Positions 9,934 through 16,676 of a stretch of DNA of 64,000 nt are shown piece by piece. Location: the NCBI RefSeq assembly GCF_000334455.1, contig NZ_BANX01000005.1:310001-374000 (forward strand), given 5' to 3'. Every line of letters begins with the position of its first letter. The stretch's first letter is position 1. The translations under genes and the position numbers were made by a program. The notes under the pieces were generated by a model. That model saw nothing but the letters and a program-made list of their open reading frames with translations, was not told the origin of the DNA and searched no databases. Source of the DNA: Gordonia soli NBRC 108243. GTDB taxonomy: Bacteria; Actinomycetota; Actinomycetes; Mycobacteriales; Mycobacteriaceae.

Positions 9934-9951
9934 AGTCCCCAAACTAGGACT
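9934..9951. promoter_or_regulatory. 18-bp inverted motif, glycine-rich paralogue 2 promoter
   Basis: AGTCCCCAAACTAGGACT has 5-bp arms AGTCC/GGACT around 8 bases. It ends 92 bp from the glycine-rich start codon at 9841. The same motif occurs 91-92 bp before the genes at 34769 and 40163 and upstream of the secreted protein at 44427. It sits about 35 bp (centre to centre) from a TACGCT -10-like box, also conserved at 34701. This is a candidate site for the LuxR-type regulator at 40163. Confidence 0.5.
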
Positions 9952-9981
9952 TCCACGACCAGGCGCTTTCGGGTCTGGGGG

Positions 9982-10557
9982 CTAGGGCCTGGCTTGCCAC
10001 GCTGCGTCGATCATCGTGAAGACGTCAGCGACCGCCTTGAGTGGTTCGGGGCTACGGCGAGCCAAGTCGAAGCTATCGAGTGCAAACCGCGCAACTGTGC
10101 GGCAGGCGATGGTCGGGTACGGCAGTCCTTCACTTCGAGCGATGGCGTCGGCCAGCGTTATGGCGTGCCGAGACCTCATGCGTTCTTCGAACACGCGCAG
10201 GTCCTCGGTGGCATCGATCATGCTCCAGAGCGGTGCTGCCTGCGAAGACGTGCAGTGTTCCAACATCTTCTCGAGTTCGCTCTTTAGCGCAGCGACGAGC
10301 GAAACGTCTGCGGATCGGTGCGAGACGGCGTGATTGAGACGGAACTCGAACTCGTGGTCGTTCTCGAACACCAGCGCTTCCTTGCAGGCGAAGTGCGCGA
10401 AGACCGTGGTCACCGCCACGTCCGAATCGGATGCGATATCACGTATGCCGACATCGTGGAACCCATGGCTGAGGAACAGTCGACGTGCGCTCTCGGCAAT
10501 CGCGCGCCGTGTTGCAGCCTTCTTGCGTTCCCGACGCCCGGGTGAAGCCTCATCCAT
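9982..10557 (-). CDS. TetR family transcriptional regulator
   Basis: Repressor of 191 residues. The helix-turn-helix is near residues 15-60 (RDIASDSDVAVTTVFAHF). The C-terminal ligand domain is unlike any I can name. The gene is divergent from the quinone oxidoreductase at 10634, and the 76-bp gap contains a perfect palindrome at 10599. This pairing strongly suggests autorepression and control of the oxidoreductase by an electrophile or quinone-like ligand (inference). ATG start at 10557; no clear SD. Confidence 0.88.
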   Translation of the reverse strand: MDEASPGRRERKKAATRRAIAESARRLFLSHGFHDVGIRDIASDSDVAVTTVFAHFACKEALVFENDHEFEFRLNHAVSHRSADVSLVAALKSELEKMLEHCTSSQAAPLWSMIDATEDLRVFEERMRSRHAITLADAIARSEGLPYPTIACRTVARFALDSFDLARRSPEPLKAVADVFTMIDAAWQARP

Positions 10558-10598
10558 GGTGTCGAGCGTAGTTGATAGTAGATCGAAACTGTTACAAA

Positions 10599-10615
10599 AG
10601 ACTAACCGTTAGTCT
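10599..10615. promoter_or_regulatory. Perfect TetR operator
   Basis: AGACTAACCGTTAGTCT: 8-bp arms AGACTAAC/GTTAGTCT around one C, without mismatch, between the divergent TetR and oxidoreductase genes. It overlaps a possible rightward promoter (TGTTAC at 10590, 17 bp, TCTAAT at 10613), so bound repressor would block RNA polymerase. Confidence 0.75.
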
Positions 10616-10633
10616 AATGTGGGCTCGGTGAAG

Positions 10634-11542
10634 ATGATTCGTTACGCACGATTCGGTCCACCAGAGGTCTTGGAGATGGTTGAAGCTCCGCAACCGCACG
10701 CGGGTCCCGGGCAGATACGCATATCCGTAGAGGCCGCGGGCATCAATCCCCACGATTGGCGCTCGCGCCGAGGCCAGTTCGAGCGCGTTCGACCGCTCGA
10801 CCTACCTGCTGGGGTGGGGCAAGATGCGGCGGGTGTTGTCGACGAGATCGGACCGGGGGTGCATTCGGTTTCCATCGGTGACGAAGTCTTTGGTCGGGGC
10901 ACCTCGACGTATGCCGAGTACGCGGTTCTGTCTTCGTGGGCACCCAAGCCGGACACGCTGACGTTCGCCCAGGCCGCGGGCTATCCGTCGGTCAGCGAAA
11001 CCGCGTTGCGGGTCCTTGATGAGATCGACGTGCCGCCCGGTGGCACATTGTTGGTCAGCGGCGCGGCTGGAGGCGTAGGAAGTGCGGTGGTGCAAATTGC
11101 CATTGACCGGAGTATCGACGTCATCGGCATTGCGGGCGCACAAAACCAGGAATACCTTCACGCCCTTGGTGCGCGAGCCACCACGTACGGGACGGGATGG
11201 GTTGATCGCGCCCGTGCCCTGGGCCCAGTCGACGCCGCGCTCGACCTCTCGGGATCGGGGGTGCTGCCGGGTCTGCTTGAGCTGGTCGGAGATCGCCACC
11301 GGGTCATCACCATCGCCGATCTCGAGTCCGCGATGCTCGGCATCCGCTTCTCTGGCGTCGGAGGTGATATGACGATCGCCCTGAACACAACAGTCGATCT
11401 CATTCGACGGGGGGTCCTGTCGATCCCCATCTCTCAGACTTACCCGTTGTCCGATGCCGCACGCGCGCATGAGGACAGCGAGGCCGGCCATACCCGCGGC
11501 CGCCGAGTTATCGACATTCGACGCGAAACAGCACCTACCTGA
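10634..11542 (+). CDS. NADPH:quinone oxidoreductase-like zinc-independent dehydrogenase
   Basis: Member of the medium-chain dehydrogenase/reductase superfamily, quinone oxidoreductase branch. The catalytic GroES-like half (MIRYARFGPPEVLEM, AAGINPHDWRSRRG) lacks zinc ligands. The nucleotide-binding half has LLVSGAAGGVGSAVVQIA, the NADPH-type AxxGxxG motif, near residue 145. The predicted reaction is reduction of quinones or conjugated enones by NADPH in the cytosol. I chose the ATG at 10634; GTG codons at 10619 and 10628 are in frame, and with a -10 box ending at 10618 the message may be leaderless. It is divergent from the TetR gene and under the operator at 10599. Confidence 0.85.
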   Translation: MIRYARFGPPEVLEMVEAPQPHAGPGQIRISVEAAGINPHDWRSRRGQFERVRPLDLPAGVGQDAAGVVDEIGPGVHSVSIGDEVFGRGTSTYAEYAVLSSWAPKPDTLTFAQAAGYPSVSETALRVLDEIDVPPGGTLLVSGAAGGVGSAVVQIAIDRSIDVIGIAGAQNQEYLHALGARATTYGTGWVDRARALGPVDAALDLSGSGVLPGLLELVGDRHRVITIADLESAMLGIRFSGVGGDMTIALNTTVDLIRRGVLSIPISQTYPLSDAARAHEDSEAGHTRGRRVIDIRRETAPT

Positions 11543-11820
11543 CAGGCACCTCGACAGGTGACAACCAGCGCGTCCAACCCGCTGTCGGGTCGGTGATGAC
11601 GAAGCATCGCCTGGGCGTTGCGTATGCGACCGCACGCCCTGTCTGGTCATCGTGACGTCGCCGCCCCTCGTCGGGTGGCCAATGAGTTCTTTCGCCCCGC
11701 TGCTCACATGCAGGGTGGATGAACTCGTGTCAGGGCGGCGGAATCGCCAGCGCCCGCACACCACGTGTCGCGACGGCGCGAACTGTCCCCGGGATGACGA
11801 CCAGAGCCGGTCCCACCCGA
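11543..11820. other. Intergenic stretch, no convincing gene
   Basis: Convergent gap between the oxidoreductase and the tautomerase-like gene. Short open frames exist on both strands, but none has a clear ribosome binding site or family resemblance. A CACCTCGACAGGTG inverted repeat at about 11548 could help termination. Confidence 0.4.
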
Positions 11821-12171
11821 TTAGTCGGATTGATCCCACGCCGCAAGTGGCATCGCGAGATAGACCCCCGCAGTGCACGACGGTGCCACAGATTCGACGG
11901 CGGCAAGTATCGTCGCTGTGCGCGATTGGCGAGTCGCGGCACGGTCCTCGAACCACTTGGACCTGACCTCGACGAGGATGTCCAGATCGAAGCGATCGAA
12001 TGGACCTGGCTGGTGAAACCGGACGACAACGTCCCCCGGTTTGAGTTCGCCGTCATACGGTTCGTCATCACACGCAACGGCCACTGATACATGGTGGGGC
12101 AGCTCGGCCGACAAGCTCTGTTTCTCCGCGTCTGTTACCCGTGGCGAGCAAGTGACATCGACGAGAGGCAT
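11821..12171 (-). CDS. Tautomerase-like small protein
   Basis: 116 residues beginning MPLVDVTCSPRVTDAEK. The Pro immediately after the initiator Met and the PLVDVT strand resemble the 4-oxalocrotonate tautomerase superfamily, where Pro1 is the catalytic base after Met removal. The rest (PGDVVVRFHQPGPFDRFDLD, WFEDRAATRQSR) is compatible with the second strand and helix of a tautomerase fold. Substrate unknown. It follows the small CDS at 12208 in the same direction with a 36-bp gap. Codon use is less biased than in neighbouring core genes, in keeping with an accessory segment. Confidence 0.6.
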   Translation of the reverse strand: MPLVDVTCSPRVTDAEKQSLSAELPHHVSVAVACDDEPYDGELKPGDVVVRFHQPGPFDRFDLDILVEVRSKWFEDRAATRQSRTATILAAVESVAPSCTAGVYLAMPLAAWDQSD

Positions 12172-12207
12172 GCAGCCAGTATTGCGGCAAACGCTGTCGG
12201 CGAGGTC

Positions 12208-12330
12208 TCAATCCCAGTGAGGCCAGGGCTGGCCGTCATCCCGGGGCCTCTCCGAGTGGTCGTAGCCACCGTGTGCGCGGTCGTTCAGGCGACGCACGTC
12301 ATAGCAGCTGGAGCAGTGGTTCTCCCGCAT
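12208..12330 (-). CDS. Small Cys/His-rich protein (40 aa)
   Basis: ATG at 12330 to TGA at 12208. The sequence MRENHCSSCYDVRRLNDRA then GGYDHSERPRDDGQPWPHWD is strongly protein-like in composition: one CxxC pair, several His, and acidic and aromatic residues. The opposite frame is not. No transmembrane segment is present; a CxxC might bind metal or be redox active. There is no strong SD. It precedes the tautomerase-like gene in the same direction. Family not recognised. Confidence 0.42.
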   Translation of the reverse strand: MRENHCSSCYDVRRLNDRAHGGYDHSERPRDDGQPWPHWD

Positions 12331-12444
12331 TGTGGGCGCTGACCTGGCAAGCGGCCGGCCACTTCGAGCGAGGCGCGTTCGGCCGATCGTGTTCGGTGGA
12401 CATCGGGGTGTTCGGTAATGGAGGTATCTGCCTGAACGCACACC

Positions 12445-12506
12445 CGCGACCTCGTTTCGTCCCCGCGACCCCAGCCGAAGTCGCGGGACCGAAATGAGGT
12501 CGCGGG
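12445..12506. repeat. 62-bp near-perfect palindrome (hairpin repeat)
   Basis: Left arm CCGCGACCTCGTTTCGTCCC continues into CGCGAC; the right arm starts GTCGCGGGACCGAAATGAGG and ends TCGCGG. The arms pair with about 3 mismatches in 25 around a 10-base loop. A degenerate copy lies at 7086. It is 40 bp beyond the stop of the hydrolase gene, so it may terminate that transcript; a repeated-element origin is equally possible. Confidence 0.75.
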
Positions 12507-12545
12507 AACGAAATCGGTGAGCAGGAGCCCGACAGGTTGTGGAGC

Positions 12546-13403
12546 CTATCGGGTGAGGAACGCCCGGACGGTCGCCTCGAAGGCGTCCTTGGCCTCGATC
12601 ATCACCCAATGGCCGCACTTCGGGAAGATGTGCAGTTCGGCGTCGGGGATGAGCCGGGCGGGCACGGCCGACATGTCCGGCGGGCTGACGCGATCGTCCC
12701 GCCCCCAGGTGAGCAGCGTCGGGCAGGCGACCTTGTGCATGGTCGCCCAGTACGGCGGGTTGTCCGACTGGGCCAGGAACTGCTGCTGCATCTCGAAGGC
12801 GGCCGAGCCGTACATCATCTGGGCGGTCTTCTGCGCGTCCGGGTTGATCGCCGCCTCCCAGCGCTCCGCGATGAGCTCGTCGGTCACGAGCGACCGGTCG
12901 TAGACCATCGACCTCAGCCAACGGACGAGCTTGTCCTTGTCAGGGTAGTCGGTGAACTCCTGCAGCAGTCGCAGTCCCTCGCTGGGGCTAGGACTGGTGA
13001 GGTTGGGGCCGACACCACCGATGGTGACGAGCTTGTCGATGCGGTCCGGCTTCTTCATCGCCAGGTTCACGCCGACGACTCCACCCATCGAGTTGCCGAT
13101 GACCGCGGCCGAGGGGATGTCGAGTGCGTCGAGGAAGCGGATCACCGACGACCCGGCGGTGAGCACCGGGTGCCCCTCGACTGCATCACTGACCCCGAAG
13201 CCGGGGAACTCGAGCACATAGGTGCGGTGGGTCTCCGCGAAGAAGCCAAGATTGCCCCGGTAGTTGCGCCACCCGGTCACTCCGGGGCCGGAGCCGTGCA
13301 GCAGCACCAGCGGCGGGGCATCGGGGTCGCCGGCCTCGTGATAGCGCAGGGTGCCCTGATCGGTGGTCAGTTCGCGTCGGGTCGCGTCGAAGGAGACATC
13401 CAC
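12546..13403 (-). CDS. Alpha/beta hydrolase, meta-cleavage product hydrolase type
   Basis: Cytosolic hydrolase of 285 residues related to HsaD/BphD, enzymes that cleave C-C bonds in ring-opened 2-hydroxy-6-oxo-dienoates during sterol or aromatic breakdown. The catalytic triad is visible: Ser105 in GNSMGG, Asp237 in GRDDRVSP, His265 in KCGHWVMIEA. The oxyanion segment LLHGSGPG is near residue 34. The start is a GTG at 13403, 10 bp from a perfect KstR-type box (13414), which argues for induction during cholesterol catabolism. No other hsa genes are nearby, so the exact substrate remains open; an ester or epoxide substrate is possible. Confidence 0.82.
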   Translation of the reverse strand: MDVSFDATRRELTTDQGTLRYHEAGDPDAPPLVLLHGSGPGVTGWRNYRGNLGFFAETHRTYVLEFPGFGVSDAVEGHPVLTAGSSVIRFLDALDIPSAAVIGNSMGGVVGVNLAMKKPDRIDKLVTIGGVGPNLTSPSPSEGLRLLQEFTDYPDKDKLVRWLRSMVYDRSLVTDELIAERWEAAINPDAQKTAQMMYGSAAFEMQQQFLAQSDNPPYWATMHKVACPTLLTWGRDDRVSPPDMSAVPARLIPDAELHIFPKCGHWVMIEAKDAFEATVRAFLTR

Positions 13404-13413
13404 CCGTACAGAG

Positions 13414-13427
13414 TAGAACGTGTTCTA
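13414..13427. promoter_or_regulatory. KstR-type operator
   Basis: TAGAACGTGTTCTA fits the published KstR consensus TnnAACnnGTTnnA at every fixed position; on the other strand it is TAGAACACGTTCTA. It lies directly in front of the hydrolase start. KstR is the TetR-family repressor of cholesterol catabolism genes in mycobacteria and rhodococci; no kstR gene is in this window. Confidence 0.7.
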
Positions 13428-13448
13428 ATTCCTGACCAGCGGGTGTCG

Positions 13449-14417
13449 TCACCCACCCAGCGCGGCCAGGTCCTCCTCGCCGAACTGTTCCTCGAGGACC
13501 TCAGGGGAGTAGTCGAGGTCGATCTCGGCGACGGGCCGTCCGCGCGCCGATCCGATCGCCGACAGCCGGCGTTGACCGCGATCCGCGGCGTAGGCGATGA
13601 ACTCGTCGTTGTCGAGCCCGAACGGCTGCACCTCGAACTGCTCGTTGACCCAGCTGATCATCCCCAGCGCCAGCGGCATCAGTTCACCCATCCGCTCGGC
13701 GATGACCTCCCAGAGGGAGTCGTCGGCCGCGACATGCCGTCGGCATGTGAACGTGCCCCACGCCATGTGCCGACGCTCGTCGTCGCCGATGAACTTGATG
13801 AGCCGCTGCATCCCCGGGAAGATCCCATACGAGCTGCAGACCTTCTGCCAGGCGAAATAGCCCGTCAGGGCAAGGCTGCCCTCGATGACGTGGTTGTAGG
13901 TGACGCTCGCGCGGACCTGGTTGCGTGGTGACGGGTCAGAGCTCAGCACCGACAGTGCCGACGGCAACTCCTCGTAGAACAGGCTGCGGTAGTACGGGTT
14001 GTCGCCGACGAACGGGTGCAGATCCTGGGTGAGTCCGACGCTGTCCATCCACAGACGGAAGACCTCGGTGTGCTTGGCCTCCTCGAAGCAGAACTGCGTC
14101 AGGTACATCTCGTCGGCGAACCGCCCCTCGGCGGCCATCGCTGCCATGAACGGTTGGATGTCCTGCGTCACCGCCTCCTCGCCGGCGATGAACTGGGCGA
14201 CCAGGAAGGTCGCGCTGCGACGCTGCTCGTCGGTGATCTCCTGCCAGTCGAGACCGTCCTGGCGGAAGTCGATGGCAGCCGGATCCCAGAACCGGGCGTT
14301 CCCTTTCGTGAAGAGACGCAACGGGAACGAGTCCCAGTTGAGTCCGCCTCGACGGAGGGAGGAGAACCCCTCCCGTCCCGCTGCCTGCTGTTCGGCAAGA
14401 GTCATGTCGACCACCAT
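13449..14417 (-). CDS. R2-like ligand-binding oxidase (R2lox)
   Basis: Ferritin-like Mn/Fe protein of 322 residues, the counterpart of M. tuberculosis Rv0233, once called NrdB. All metal ligands align: Glu80 (AGEEAVT), Glu113 and His116 (FEEAKH), Glu179 (YNHVIEG), Glu214 and His217 (DDERRH). The Val83/Tyr174 pair that forms the ether cross-link in known R2lox is also present. R2lox binds a long-chain fatty-acid-like ligand and is thought to do two-electron oxidation chemistry; its physiological substrate is not established. A second Met at residue 5 with GGTGG ahead could be the true start. It lies upstream of and co-directional with the KstR-boxed hydrolase and has its own KstR-like box at 14461. 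Confidence 0.92.
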   Translation of the reverse strand: MVVDMTLAEQQAAGREGFSSLRRGGLNWDSFPLRLFTKGNARFWDPAAIDFRQDGLDWQEITDEQRRSATFLVAQFIAGEEAVTQDIQPFMAAMAAEGRFADEMYLTQFCFEEAKHTEVFRLWMDSVGLTQDLHPFVGDNPYYRSLFYEELPSALSVLSSDPSPRNQVRASVTYNHVIEGSLALTGYFAWQKVCSSYGIFPGMQRLIKFIGDDERRHMAWGTFTCRRHVAADDSLWEVIAERMGELMPLALGMISWVNEQFEVQPFGLDNDEFIAYAADRGQRRLSAIGSARGRPVAEIDLDYSPEVLEEQFGEEDLAALGG

Positions 14418-14460
14418 CGGAGAGCTCGTACTGATGTGACGACCGTAGACCCGGATCGGA

Positions 14461-14474
14461 TGAAACGTGTTGGA
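14461..14474. promoter_or_regulatory. KstR-type operator upstream of R2lox
   Basis: TGAAACGTGTTGGA matches TnnAACnnGTTnnA at all fixed positions, 44 bp before the R2lox start. It is less symmetrical than the site at 13414. The remaining gap up to 14847 shows no gene, only a half-site-like TGAAACGTGTCC at about 14747 nearer the alcohol dehydrogenase. Confidence 0.5.
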
Positions 14475-14847
14475 TTCACCGAACTCTCAGGATCTGCGTG
14501 GCATCGGATCGGCGGCGGGGCGCTTACGGCCGCTCGCGCCGTCCGGATGGTGAGGGAAGCGCCAAAGGTGCTGTGGTGCAGCACATCAGAACGTCCATAC
14601 ACCTCCGGTGGGCATCGTCTGCGAATCGGACGATCCGGTCCACCCGGGCAGGGCTGACGGACGCGACAGGGGGAGTGGACTAGCAGGTCGCCTCCGTCGA
14701 CGCACCCGACGACCAGACATGCCGAATGCTGCATACGGACCGCACTGAAACGTGTCCGCGGTCACAACGACCCGCGTAGTTTCGAGAGCAACGATCTCCA
14801 CGATCGGAATCTGACGATGCCACCTCGGCACGAGAAGGAGCACACGG

Positions 14848-15975
14848 ATGAAGACCAAGGGCGCGGTGCTGCGCAATCCCGGCGAGAAGTGGCAGATCGA
14901 GGAGATCGAGGTCGGTGATCCGGTCGCCGGCGAGGTGCAGGTCAAGCTCGTCAGTTCCGGCCTCTGTCACTCCGACCATCACCTGCGGACCGGCGACAGT
15001 CCGGTCTCGTTCCCGGTCATCGGCGGCCACGAGGGTGCGGGAGTGGTGCACAAGGTGGGGCCGGGGGTCACCTCGGTCAAGGAGGGCGATCACGTCGTCA
15101 CCGCGTTCATCCCGGCATGTGGTGTGTGTGAGCCGTGTTCGCGCGGCCAGCAGAACATCTGCGACGAAGGTGCACGTCTGCTGAGCGGCCAGGCGATCTC
15201 CGACGATTCGTTTCGGATCAAGGACAAGGACGGCAACTCGCTGACCCAGATGTGCCTGCTCGGCACCTTCTCGCCGTACATCACGGTCAACCAGGCCTCG
15301 GTGGTCAAGATCGAGGACGACATCCCCCTCAAGTCGGCTGCGCTGCTCGGTTGCGGCGTCGCGACCGGGTGGGGATCGGCTGTCGAGGTCGGCGGCACCC
15401 ATGCCGGTGACACCGTGGTCGTGGTCGGCATCGGCGGCGTCGGCATCAACTCGGTGCAGGGGGCCGCGGCCGCAGGCGCGCGCTATGTGGTCGCCGTCGA
15501 CCCGGTGCCGTTCAAGCTCCAGATGGCCGAGAAGCTGGGTGCCACACACACCTTCGCGTCGATGGAGGAGGCTCTCCCGGTGGTCGGTGAGATCACCTGG
15601 GGCCGGATGGCGAACACCACCATCCTGACCGTCGGTGAGATCGACGGGTCGATGATCCAGCCGGCGCTGTCGCTGACCGGCAAGGGCGGGCAGGTCGTCG
15701 TGGTCGGCATGGGCAACTTCGCGGCGTCCGACGCCCAGCTCAACCTGTTCGAGCTGACGCTGTTGCAGAAGCGGGTCCAGGGCGCGATCTTCGGCGGCGC
15801 GAGCCCGCGTACCCAGGTGCCCACACTCCTCAACGAATACCGTTCGGGCAAGCTGAATCTCAGCGACCTCGTGACCAACACCTACAAGCTCGAGCAGATC
15901 AACGAGGCCTACGACGACATGCTCGCCGGCAACAACATCCGCGGGCTGATCGAGTACACCGACGCCGACTACTGA
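14848..15975 (+). CDS. NDMA-dependent-type zinc alcohol dehydrogenase
   Basis: Medium-chain zinc alcohol dehydrogenase of 375 residues, of the actinobacterial nicotinoprotein group related to M. tuberculosis AdhB, whose tightly bound NAD is recycled by an acceptor such as mycofactocin. Catalytic zinc ligands Cys40 and His61-Glu62 (GGHEGAG) and structural zinc Cys91, Cys94, Cys97, Cys105 are present, as is the Rossmann motif GIGGVGINSVQGA. ATG at 14848 with AAGGAG 9 bp ahead. The divergent R2lox and hydrolase genes carry KstR-type boxes, so it may serve lipid or sterol side-chain alcohol oxidation (inference). Confidence 0.9.
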   Translation: MKTKGAVLRNPGEKWQIEEIEVGDPVAGEVQVKLVSSGLCHSDHHLRTGDSPVSFPVIGGHEGAGVVHKVGPGVTSVKEGDHVVTAFIPACGVCEPCSRGQQNICDEGARLLSGQAISDDSFRIKDKDGNSLTQMCLLGTFSPYITVNQASVVKIEDDIPLKSAALLGCGVATGWGSAVEVGGTHAGDTVVVVGIGGVGINSVQGAAAAGARYVVAVDPVPFKLQMAEKLGATHTFASMEEALPVVGEITWGRMANTTILTVGEIDGSMIQPALSLTGKGGQVVVVGMGNFAASDAQLNLFELTLLQKRVQGAIFGGASPRTQVPTLLNEYRSGKLNLSDLVTNTYKLEQINEAYDDMLAGNNIRGLIEYTDADY

Positions 15976-16002
15976 CGTCGCCGACACCTACGGCAGATGA
16001 GG

Positions 16003-16031
16003 GCGGGCCGCACCGGGATGGTGCGGCCCGC
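16003..16031. terminator. Bidirectional hairpin terminator
   Basis: GCGGGCCGCACC, loop GGGAT, GGTGCGGCCCGC: a perfect 12-bp stem between the convergent alcohol dehydrogenase and K+ channel genes. Confidence 0.8.
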
Positions 16032-16079
16032 TCTCGGTCGCTTGCTTGACCGCGTCTGGCGCCCCCGGTGACGTGGGGT

Positions 16080-16670
16080 TCAGCGACGCGCGACCCGATT
16101 GTTGACCAGGATGTTGAGGAATCGGATGCCGACGCCCAGCAGGACCAGCGTGCTCGCCATCTGGATCGACACCGCGATCCGGGCGGGCTGCGAGACGGCG
16201 GCGATGTCACCGAAGCCGGTCGTCGTGAAGACCGTGAGACAGAAGTACAGGGCATCGACCCGCGTCAGGTGTTCGTTGAAGCTTCCGGCCGCGTACTCGG
16301 AGAACAGGAAGTACGTGGCGGCGAAGGTCACGATGTAGAAGCCGGCGAGCGCGACCAGCATCTCCACCGCCGTGGCGACCGGATGCACCGACCGGGTGAA
16401 CCGACGGATCTCCCAGGCGCAGAACGCCGCCAGCAGCAGTCCGCCGACCACCAGGCCGATGTACCGTACCGAGCTGGCCTGCTCGAACGGCAGCAAGAAG
16501 TAGCCGATCAGCAGCAGGAACCCGGCGACGAGGGGGCGTACCAGCGCGATGACCACGTCGCGGCGTCCCACCTGAATCGCCGATCGGGTAGGCGCCCCGG
16601 ACCCGGCTGATGCGTCGGCCGCCGAGCCGTCACCGGTGTCCGACGTCGAATCCACACCGCCGTCGGACAC
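16080..16670 (-). CDS. Two-pore-helix potassium channel family membrane protein
   Basis: 196-residue integral membrane protein. The first 35 residues are hydrophilic and rich in Ser, Gly and Asp. Hydrophobic segments lie at about 40-60, 70-88, 102-124 and 165-188. The K+ selectivity filter TTTGFGD is at 149-155 just before the last helix, which marks the Ion_trans_2 family. It should form a tetrameric cation channel in the cytoplasmic membrane; no RCK or other regulatory domain follows. GTG start at 16670, 6 bp after the stop of the upstream peptidase gene, so the two are probably co-transcribed. Confidence 0.85.
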   Translation of the reverse strand: MSDGGVDSTSDTGDGSAADASAGSGAPTRSAIQVGRRDVVIALVRPLVAGFLLLIGYFLLPFEQASSVRYIGLVVGGLLLAAFCAWEIRRFTRSVHPVATAVEMLVALAGFYIVTFAATYFLFSEYAAGSFNEHLTRVDALYFCLTVFTTTGFGDIAAVSQPARIAVSIQMASTLVLLGVGIRFLNILVNNRVARR

Positions 16671-16676
16671 CGAGGG

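Noticed and set aside
12091-12342. 83-codon plus-strand frame overlapping the tautomerase-like gene and the small CxxC gene
   Set aside because: It conflicts with the more protein-like minus-strand frames and has no SD.
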